A model generated the notes under the pieces. That model was not told where the DNA came from and ran no database searches. It saw only the letters and a program-made list of their open reading frames with translations. The position numbers were made by a program, and so were the translations under genes. Shown here one piece after another: positions 58,172-64,000 of a stretch of DNA of 64,000 bases (position 1 is the first letter of the stretch; each line of letters starts with the position of its first letter). Source of the DNA: Jeotgalibacillus haloalkalitolerans (GTDB lineage: Bacteria > Bacillota > Bacilli > Bacillales > Jeotgalibacillaceae); NCBI RefSeq assembly GCF_034427455.1, contig NZ_JAXQNN010000003.1:124001-188000 (forward strand), in the 5' to 3' direction.

Positions 58172-59116
58172 TTGATTAAGTATACCATTCACCGATTATT
58201 ATCCGTTATTCCTGTCATGCTGGTTGTCAGTGTGATTGTCTTTATGATTGTGCATTTAACACCTGGAAATCCTGCGTTTTTGATTTTAGGAGAGGATAGT
58301 TCTCCGGAAGCTGTTGCAGCACTTGAAAAGCAGCTTGGTCTTGACCAGCCCTGGTATATACAGTTTTTCAGCTGGCTTTCACAAATTGTTACTGGTGACC
58401 TTGGTACCTCTGTCTACTCCTCTCAGCCTGTTACAGCATTGATTGTTGAAAACTTTGGTCCAACATTCAGTCTCATGATGTTATCAATGCTCTTGCTATT
58501 ACTGATTGCAATTCCGACAGCCATTGTGATTGTGGCCCTGCGTAAAACAGTAATGGACCCGATTTTTACGACAGTTTCACTATTTGGTGTCTCGATACCG
58601 GAATTCTGGCTGGCTATTTTACTCGTGCTCGGTTTCGGTGTGGCGATACCGGTTTTTCCTGTCGCGGGTTATATACCGATTGCAGAGGGCGTGGGAGACT
58701 GGCTGCATCATTTACTGCTTCCGGCATTTGTGCTGGCAATCGTGGAAGTCGGGATTATTGCGAGAATGCTGCGTGACAGCATGCTTGAATCTGTGAATCA
58801 GGACTATACGAAAACAGCACGTGCCAAAGGAATCAAAGAGCGCGATGTACTGATGAAACACGTGTTTACAAATGCTCTAATTCCGACTACAACGGTTTTT
58901 GGTGCAACAGTTGCAGGGCTGCTTGGAGGGACTGTGATTATCGAAACCTTATTTACAATACCAGGAATTGGACAGCTGCTGATTGATTCCATTCACCGGC
59001 GTGATTATCCGGTTGTGCAGGGAGTTGTACTGTTTATCGCCGGAATTTATGTACTGGTCAATCTGCTTGTGGATCTGCTTTATACGCTTCTGGATCCGCG
59101 CATCCGCTATGATTGA
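58172..59116 (+). CDS. ABC transporter permease, DppB-like
   Basis: This 314-residue permease has six membrane helices; the N-terminal IKYTIHRLLSVIPVMLVVSVIVFMIVHLTPGNP pattern and the EAA loop YTKTARAKGIKERDVLMKHV (about 211-230) are typical of DppB/OppB. TTG 58172 is the start, after AAGGGGAG. It pairs with the DppC-like subunit encoded next. Confidence 0.95.
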   Translation: MIKYTIHRLLSVIPVMLVVSVIVFMIVHLTPGNPAFLILGEDSSPEAVAALEKQLGLDQPWYIQFFSWLSQIVTGDLGTSVYSSQPVTALIVENFGPTFSLMMLSMLLLLLIAIPTAIVIVALRKTVMDPIFTTVSLFGVSIPEFWLAILLVLGFGVAIPVFPVAGYIPIAEGVGDWLHHLLLPAFVLAIVEVGIIARMLRDSMLESVNQDYTKTARAKGIKERDVLMKHVFTNALIPTTTVFGATVAGLLGGTVIIETLFTIPGIGQLLIDSIHRRDYPVVQGVVLFIAGIYVLVNLLVDLLYTLLDPRIRYD

Positions 59117-59136
59117 CCGTTAGAGGAGGAAAAGAA

Positions 59137-59970
59137 GTGATACTGAAGAAAAAGACAAATCTGATTGCAGTCACAACCTTTTTCATCATTGCACTAGCAG
59201 CAGTGACTGCAAATCTCTGGCTTCCGGTGTCACCGGGCACGATTGCACCTGATCAGCGGTTGACCGGGCCCAGTGCCGTACACTGGTTCGGTACAGATGA
59301 TTTTGGACGTGATGTTTTTGCGAGAACCATTGTGGCAGCAAGAGTCTCGCTTGCTGTTGGGCTCATTGTGGCAGTCACAGCTACTGTCATTGGCACGGTT
59401 ATTGGGCTGGCTTCCGGTTATTTTAAAAAAGTGGATTTTATTCTAATGAGAATCATTGATGGTTTTCTTGCTTTTCCTGCCATTCTTTTGGCACTGGCAC
59501 TGGTAGCTGCACTTGGTGGCAGTATGACCAACATTATCATTGCACTGACGCTCGCTTTTTTCCCGGTTATGGCGAGAGTCGTCAGATCAGCTGCTTTACA
59601 GGTGAAAAATGAAGCCTATATTGAAGCTGCGCGTACGTCAGGTGTGAGTCATCCGGTGATCATCATGCGATATATTCTCCCAAACATTCTGTCGCCGGTT
59701 ATTGTACAGAGTACATTTATATTTGCAAAAGCGATTCTTGCTGAAGCAGCGCTCAGCTTTCTGGGTGTAGGGGTGAACCCATCGACTCCGACATGGGGAA
59801 ATATGCTGCAGGAGGCACAGATATATCTGACGATTGCGCCATGGTACTCTATTTTTCCAGGCCTGGCTATTGTCATCACTGTTCTCGCGCTGAATTTGTT
59901 TGGTGATGGTCTGCGTGATGCGAATGATCCGCGTCAAATTAAACAGAAGCGCAAGCTTAAAGCTGCTTAA
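59137..59970 (+). CDS. ABC transporter permease, DppC-like
   Basis: This 277-residue permease has six membrane helices and the family features HWFGTDDFGRDVFARTI (about 49-65) and the EAA loop YIEAARTSGVSHPVIIMRYI (about 161-180). GTG 59137 is chosen because GAGGAGG lies eight bases upstream; an in-frame TTG at 59113 precedes that site and overlaps the end of the DppB-like gene. Second membrane subunit of the SAM-controlled importer. Confidence 0.95.
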   Translation: MILKKKTNLIAVTTFFIIALAAVTANLWLPVSPGTIAPDQRLTGPSAVHWFGTDDFGRDVFARTIVAARVSLAVGLIVAVTATVIGTVIGLASGYFKKVDFILMRIIDGFLAFPAILLALALVAALGGSMTNIIIALTLAFFPVMARVVRSAALQVKNEAYIEAARTSGVSHPVIIMRYILPNILSPVIVQSTFIFAKAILAEAALSFLGVGVNPSTPTWGNMLQEAQIYLTIAPWYSIFPGLAIVITVLALNLFGDGLRDANDPRQIKQKRKLKAA

Positions 59971-59985
59971 AGGAGTGTGTAGCCA

Positions 59986-60993
59986 ATGTTGAAAGTCGAA
60001 AACCTTCATGTTCATCTTAATACACCAGCAGGGGTCGTAAAGGCAGTTGATGGCATTACCTTCAATATTCAGCCAGGCGAAACTGTCGGTATTGTAGGGG
60101 AATCCGGAAGTGGAAAAAGTGTACTGGCGCATTCTCTGATCAGACTGAATCCGGAGCCGCCTGCCGTTTATCCTGATGGTGAAATCTATTTTGAAGACCG
60201 TTCAGTGTTACATATGAATAAAAAAGAGCTTCAGACCTTCAGAGGAAAAGAGATTGCAATGATCTTTCAGGATCCGATGTCGAGCCTGAACCCGGTGATC
60301 CGGATTGGCAGGCAGCTGACTGAAGCCATTCTTGCGCACAGGAAAATATCTAAATCTGAAGCGAAGAAGAAAGCTATTGAGCTGTTGAATGATGTTGGAA
60401 TTCCTGATCCAGCTGTACGTATGAGAAGCTATCCGCATCAATTCTCAGGCGGCATGCGTCAGCGCGTGCTGATTGCAATGGCACTTGCTTCAGAGCCGAA
60501 GCTGCTGATTGCTGATGAACCAACAACGGCGCTTGATGTTACCATCCAGGCACAGGTGCTGGATCTGCTGAAAAGCATTCAGCAGAAATATGGCACGGCT
60601 ATTATGATCATCACTCATGATATGGGAGTTGTCGCAAGGCTGGCTGACAGGATCATGGTCATGTATGCAGGGAAAATCGTTGAGTCCGGAAAGGCTGAAG
60701 ACATTTTTTATCACACATCCATGCCTTATACATGGTCACTTCTCCGCTCTATGCCAGTTCTCGGCTCAACAAGGCATCGGCTGATTTCAATAGAAGGACA
60801 GCCGCCTGATCTGATCAATCCGCCAAAAGGCTGTGCATTTCAGCCCAGATGTCCATTTGCTATGGAGGACTGTGCACACAGTCAACCGGCGCTTGAACCC
60901 CGGTCTGAAGCGCATCACCTGGCTGCCTGTCTGTTGTCTGAATCAGCATTCGAGGAAAAGAAAAATCAAATGAAAGGAGTCCTGTCATCATGA
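59986..60993 (+). CDS. ABC transporter ATPase, DppD/OppD-like
   Basis: This 335-residue ATPase has Walker A GESGSGKS (about 38-45), signature FSGGMRQR (about 151-158), Walker [14 protein letters not shown] (about 170-182), H-loop ITHD, and the C-terminal oligopeptide-transporter region [18 protein letters not shown] whose cysteines bind an iron-sulfur cluster in several relatives. AAGGAGTG precedes the ATG. It forms a heterodimer with the next ATPase and overlaps its gene by four bases. Confidence 0.96.
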   Translation: MLKVENLHVHLNTPAGVVKAVDGITFNIQPGETVGIVGESGSGKSVLAHSLIRLNPEPPAVYPDGEIYFEDRSVLHMNKKELQTFRGKEIAMIFQDPMSSLNPVIRIGRQLTEAILAHRKISKSEAKKKAIELLNDVGIPDPAVRMRSYPHQFSGGMRQRVLIAMALASEPKLLIADEPTTALDVTIQAQVLDLLKSIQQKYGTAIMIITHDMGVVARLADRIMVMYAGKIVESGKAEDIFYHTSMPYTWSLLRSMPVLGSTRHRLISIEGQPPDLINPPKGCAFQPRCPFAMEDCAHSQPALEPRSEAHHLAACLLSESAFEEKKNQMKGVLSS

Positions 60994-62009
60994 GTGCGCT
61001 ACTGGATATAAAGGATCTGCATGTCCATTTCCCCGTCAAAAAAGGAATCCTTCAGCGTCCCAAAAGCTATGTGAAAGCCTTAAATGGTGTCAGCCTGCAG
61101 GTTGAAAAAGGTGAAACACTCGGAATCGTAGGGGAATCAGGCTGTGGAAAAAGTACGCTGGCGAGAAGTATAGTCGGGCTTCAGCAGCCCACTTCAGGTG
61201 ACATTCTGCTCAATGGTAAAAATTATTCCGGTGCCGGCGCAAAGGAGCTTTATCAGATGCGCAGAAATGTACAGATGATCTTTCAGGACCCGTATACAAG
61301 TCTGAATCCCCGCATGAAAGCAGGCGAAAGTATTGCTGCGCCATTGAAGGCTTACAAAAAAACGGAGCGTATGCAAACAAGAGTAAAAGAACTGCTCGAA
61401 TTAGTCGGATTGAATCCTGATCAGCATTTTGATAAATACCCTCATGAATTTTCAGGCGGACAGCGGCAGCGGATCGGTATTGCAAGAGCGCTTGCATTAG
61501 AGCCTGAATTAATCATCTGTGATGAACCGGTCAGTGCCCTTGACGTTTCGGTCCAGGCTCAGGTGGTCAATCTTCTGCAGGATTTGCAAAAACTTCTTGG
61601 ATTGACCTATATATTTATCGCACATGATCTTTCGGTGATCAGTCATATGGCGGATCAAATTGCTGTCATGTACCTTGGCAAAGTGATGGAAAAGCTCGAT
61701 CATCATGCGTTTCAGAACCAGGTAAGCCATCCCTACACGCAATCATTATTATCAGCAGTTCCATTTCCGGATCCGGTCATGGAAAGAACGAGAGAACGGA
61801 TCGTGCTGAGCGGGGAACTGCCATCACCTGCAAATCCTCCATCAGGCTGCGTGTTCCATACAAGATGTCCACGGTCTACTGATCGCTGCAGACAGGAAAC
61901 ACCTGCCTTGATAAAAAATGAAACGACAGGAAATGAAATCGCATGCTTCCATCCGGTTGAAAATGAAGAATATCAGGCGGTGGATAGAGAACGTGTGCTG
62001 ACTTTTTAA
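60990..62009 (+). CDS. ABC transporter ATPase, DppF/OppF-like
   Basis: This 339-residue ATPase has Walker A GESGCGKST (about 47-55), signature FSGGQRQR (about 154-161), Walker B LIICDEPVSALDV (about 173-185), H-loop IAHD, and a C-terminal cysteine-rich CVFHTRCPRSTDRC segment. It is the last gene of the riboswitch-controlled operon (amidohydrolase, binding protein, two permeases, two ATPases), followed by a strong terminator. Confidence 0.96.
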   Translation: MSALLDIKDLHVHFPVKKGILQRPKSYVKALNGVSLQVEKGETLGIVGESGCGKSTLARSIVGLQQPTSGDILLNGKNYSGAGAKELYQMRRNVQMIFQDPYTSLNPRMKAGESIAAPLKAYKKTERMQTRVKELLELVGLNPDQHFDKYPHEFSGGQRQRIGIARALALEPELIICDEPVSALDVSVQAQVVNLLQDLQKLLGLTYIFIAHDLSVISHMADQIAVMYLGKVMEKLDHHAFQNQVSHPYTQSLLSAVPFPDPVMERTRERIVLSGELPSPANPPSGCVFHTRCPRSTDRCRQETPALIKNETTGNEIACFHPVENEEYQAVDRERVLTF

Positions 62010-62033
62010 ATTGTTTGAGGTTAGAAGAAGCTG

Positions 62034-62076
62034 ATGCATGACACATCAGAAACAGCTCTGTGTCATGCATTTTTTT
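62034..62076 (+). terminator. Terminator of the SAM-controlled operon
   Basis: ATGCATGACACA and TGTGTCATGCAT form a perfect 12-bp stem with a 13-base loop, followed by seven T. Confidence 0.93.
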
Positions 62077-62166
62077 CCAGTAGAATTTACGAAAATCTCG
62101 TCTACCCAATGAAAATTGGAATCTTTATGGTAAAATGAAGACAAATGTTTTAATGGTGGTGGGATT

Positions 62167-62322
62167 ATGGTGAAAGTAGTCGATACGTTTAAAAACATGT
62201 TTTTGGATTTATTCTCAATGGGAAAAGGATTTGTGTACGGATTTGTGATGGTAGGATTATTCATTATTATTTGCGGAGTTCTGATATATGGAGCGCTCTA
62301 TCTTAAAAACGTTGTTTTTTAA
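62167..62322 (+). CDS. Small membrane protein of 51 residues
   Basis: The frame begins at ATG 62167 with GGTGGTGGG just upstream. It encodes an amphipathic start (VKVVDTFKNMFLDLFSMGKG) and one membrane helix (FVMVGLFIIICGVLIYGALYL, about 26-46). It has a ribosome binding site, its own intergenic space and a downstream terminator. Function unknown. Confidence 0.6.
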   Translation: MVKVVDTFKNMFLDLFSMGKGFVYGFVMVGLFIIICGVLIYGALYLKNVVF

Positions 62323-62374
62323 AGAGGCAGCTGTAACAAACAGCACTTGCAGGAGGGAATTTTTATACATAAAT

Positions 62375-62417
62375 GAAAAACCGGTCGTTTCATTGGCGTG
62401 TGAGACGACTGGTTTTT
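62375..62417. terminator. Bidirectional terminator
   Basis: AAAAACCGGTCGT and ACGACTGGTTTTT form a stem with one G-U pair, between the small membrane gene and the convergent PAS-MCP gene. Confidence 0.85.
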
Positions 62418-62509
62418 GCTTGCAGCAGGGTATGCCTTGCATTAAGTAGATTTGTATAAGATTTATTGTAAACCTGCTGTAATTGATATGAAACTGAGAG
62501 AAGTCGAAG

Positions 62510-63400
62510 TTACACACTCATTTTCAATTTCTCGGCATACCCATCAATTTTTGCAGCAGTCTCAGTCAGCTCCTGAAAATCACTGATTGTCTCCCTGATT
62601 TGAGAAGAACCTTTCTGAATGATTTTTTCAACCTGTTCTGTTCCATTGCTGATTTCTTTTACCTCTGAACTGATTCCTTCTGCTGAGCTCCGGACTGTTA
62701 AAATGGACTCTTCAACTTTACCTGCAAGCTTTTTCACTTCTTTTGCTACAACATCAAAGCCCCGGCCATGTTCACCTGCACGTGCAGCTTCAATCGCAGC
62801 ATTCAGTGCGAGCAGATTAGTTTGCGAAGCAATTTCCCGAATAGCAAACGTCAGCTGCTGGATATTCTCGGCCTGCATCATCAGTTGAGTAAGGGTTTCA
62901 AGGTTCTTTTTCGAATATTCAAGTGTATGATCAATACTTTCACGCAGTTCATCACTTCTTTTAATTCCGTACTCAGCTTTTTCGCTCATATTCCCGGACA
63001 CATTTGAAAGGGAGGAGACGAGCTCTGATACGCCTGCCTGTCTGTTTGTAATATCTGTTGCAACTTTTACAACACCAGTCACTTTGCGATTCTCAAAGAT
63101 TGGCATGTACGTTGCCTCAAGCCAGATCACTGAGCCATCACGTTTCTTTCGTTTGATTTTATCCTGAAACTGAACACCTGCTGATAAGTCTCTCCAGAAT
63201 CGCTCATAGTCAGCTGATCCCGAAAAATCCTCAAAACAGAAAATCTGATGATGGCGTCCGATTAATTCTTCCGGACGATATCCTGCAGCACCGGCAAACA
63301 GGTTATTTACATACGTGACTTTTCTATCGAGGTCAAACTGAATCATCGCAAGGTTTTTCTTGAAAGCCTCCATTACATTACTTTCTGCTATCATGTTCAT
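62510..63400 (-). CDS. Soluble PAS domain methyl-accepting-type signal protein
   Basis: This encodes about 296 residues with an N-terminal PAS domain ([29 protein letters not shown] to [10 protein letters not shown], about 15-120) and a short MCP signalling domain with the hairpin tip [28 protein letters not shown] (about 185-212). No membrane helix, so it senses an internal cue, perhaps redox or a flavin/haem-bound ligand, and may signal to CheA. The signalling part is short, with few coils either side of the tip, as in small soluble PAS-MCP proteins. ATG 63400 is preferred over 63409 because of spacing to AGAGGG. Confidence 0.88.
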   Translation of the reverse strand: MNMIAESNVMEAFKKNLAMIQFDLDRKVTYVNNLFAGAAGYRPEELIGRHHQIFCFEDFSGSADYERFWRDLSAGVQFQDKIKRKKRDGSVIWLEATYMPIFENRKVTGVVKVATDITNRQAGVSELVSSLSNVSGNMSEKAEYGIKRSDELRESIDHTLEYSKKNLETLTQLMMQAENIQQLTFAIREIASQTNLLALNAAIEAARAGEHGRGFDVVAKEVKKLAGKVEESILTVRSSAEGISSEVKEISNGTEQVEKIIQKGSSQIRETISDFQELTETAAKIDGYAEKLKMSV

Positions 63401-63673
63401 TTTACCCATCCCTCTTTTTATCTTTATCTATAAGTCTTATTACCTATTTCTTCATTCACTAAACGTATATTATGAATTAAAGATATAAGCTGAAAAGCTG
63501 CATCTAATCCGATGTTTTATATTCAGATCGAATAAACAATATTATATATTAAAATTAAACCAAAAGACCTGTATGAATGAAAATATTTTCTAATGAAGAA
63601 TCGAAAATAAAGGAAATTCAGAAGAAAATGTCGTATGTTCTGATTATTGAACATTTTCTAAGGGGGCATTCAT

Positions 63674-64000
63674 ATGAAGGCAGCAATATGCACAGCTTAT
63701 GGACCACCGGAAGTACTAAAACTTATGACGGTCGCACAGCCCGAACCAAAAGAGTTTGATCTGCTGATCAGGGTATATGCATCGGCAGTACAATCTGGGG
63801 ATCGCAGAATCAGAGCACTTGATGTACCACCAGCCGGCCGTCTGCCAATGAGAATTGCACTTGGGTTCAAAGCGCCCAGAAAACCAGTCCTGGGCGTTGT
63901 TGTTGCAGGAGAAGTTGCAGCAGTCGGGAGTCGTGTTCAGCATTTTAAGGTGGGGGACCGGGTCTATGGACTCACAGGAATGAGACTCGGCGGTTATGCT
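63674..64000 (+). CDS. Medium-chain dehydrogenase/reductase, N-terminal part
   Basis: The gene begins at ATG 63674 (AAGGGGG upstream) and runs off the right edge after 109 codons. MKAAICTAYGPPEVLKL, ASAVQSGDRRIR, VLGVVVAGEVAAVGSRVQHF and KVGDRVYGLTG form the GroES-like N-terminal domain of quinone oxidoreductase/zinc-less alcohol dehydrogenase relatives. The NAD(P)-binding half lies outside the window. The 273 bases upstream show no other gene. Confidence 0.9.
   Translation, partial: MKAAICTAYGPPEVLKLMTVAQPEPKEFDLLIRVYASAVQSGDRRIRALDVPPAGRLPMRIALGFKAPRKPVLGVVVAGEVAAVGSRVQHFKVGDRVYGLTGMRLGGYA

Noticed and set aside
59638-60132. 164-codon frame antisense to the DppC-like and DppD-like genes
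   Set aside because: Shadow frame across two clearly coding genes.
1-64000. CRISPR array, tRNA or rRNA genes, transposases, prophage genes
   Set aside because: No regularly spaced identical repeats, cloverleaf-like stretches, rRNA sequence, transposase or phage structural motifs were seen.

Overview
The window is chromosomal DNA of a Gram-positive, low-to-moderate-GC bacterium of the order Bacillales. The evidence is the strong GGAGG-type ribosome binding sites with many TTG and GTG starts, intrinsic terminators after nearly every unit, a perfect Zur box, a CcpA cre site, an S-box (SAM-I) riboswitch, and Bacillus-like gene families (hxlAB, CYP102 P450 with its TetR regulator, cadCA, YtrA-type ABC operon, PbpC/MecA-like PBP, LysM/NlpC enzymes). 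A halotolerant Planococcaceae/Caryophanaceae relative such as Jeotgalibacillus would fit, but that is a guess. No rRNA, tRNA, CRISPR array, phage or IS element was seen.

Layout. 1-7.5 kb: small membrane proteins, a PPK2-type polyphosphate kinase, a pentapeptide-repeat protein, a lipoprotein that seems to start at CTG, a stress-type short-chain dehydrogenase, and a GntR-ABC operon. 7.6-14.3 kb: hxlAB (ribulose monophosphate formaldehyde fixation), an aldo/keto reductase, a SAP-domain protein, an ArsR-SRPBCC pair, and RDD and ABM proteins. 14.4-18.3 kb: a TetR regulator and a self-sufficient CYP102-type P450, each preceded by a near-identical palindrome. 18.7-25.1 kb: a LacI-controlled oligosaccharide operon (debranching-type glucosidase plus ABC importer without its own ATPase). 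25.6-28.5 kb: cadC-cadA metal efflux with paired operators. 29.5-38.5 kb: a compact [NiFe]-hydrogenase operon, hypA-B-F-C-D-E, a cytochrome b5-like gene, small subunit, large subunit, maturation protease. 38.6-49.3 kb: LysM proteins, an S41-like lipoprotein, Nudix, UppP, DinB, a macrolide phosphotransferase behind a leader-peptide attenuator, a lipoprotein transpeptidase, and an NlpC/P60 gene broken by one in-frame stop. 49.5-54.2 kb: a two-component system and a ZnuA-ZinT fusion under a Zur box. 54.3-62.0 kb: an autoregulated XRE pair, then a SAM riboswitch controlling an M20 amidohydrolase and a complete peptide-type ABC importer. 62-64 kb: a small membrane protein, a soluble PAS-MCP protein and the start of a medium-chain dehydrogenase.

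Most notable: (i) the macrolide phosphotransferase attenuator, whose 13-residue leader peptide carries the Arg-Leu-Arg motif known from Erm leaders; (ii) the hydrogenase, which has no Tat signal, no membrane anchor and no diaphorase, but is translationally coupled to a cytochrome b5-like protein and has Asn at one proximal-cluster cysteine position; (iii) dispersed repeats, including a two-copy intergenic element with an invariant-length 45-nt hairpin and four copies of a 27-nt terminator palindrome.
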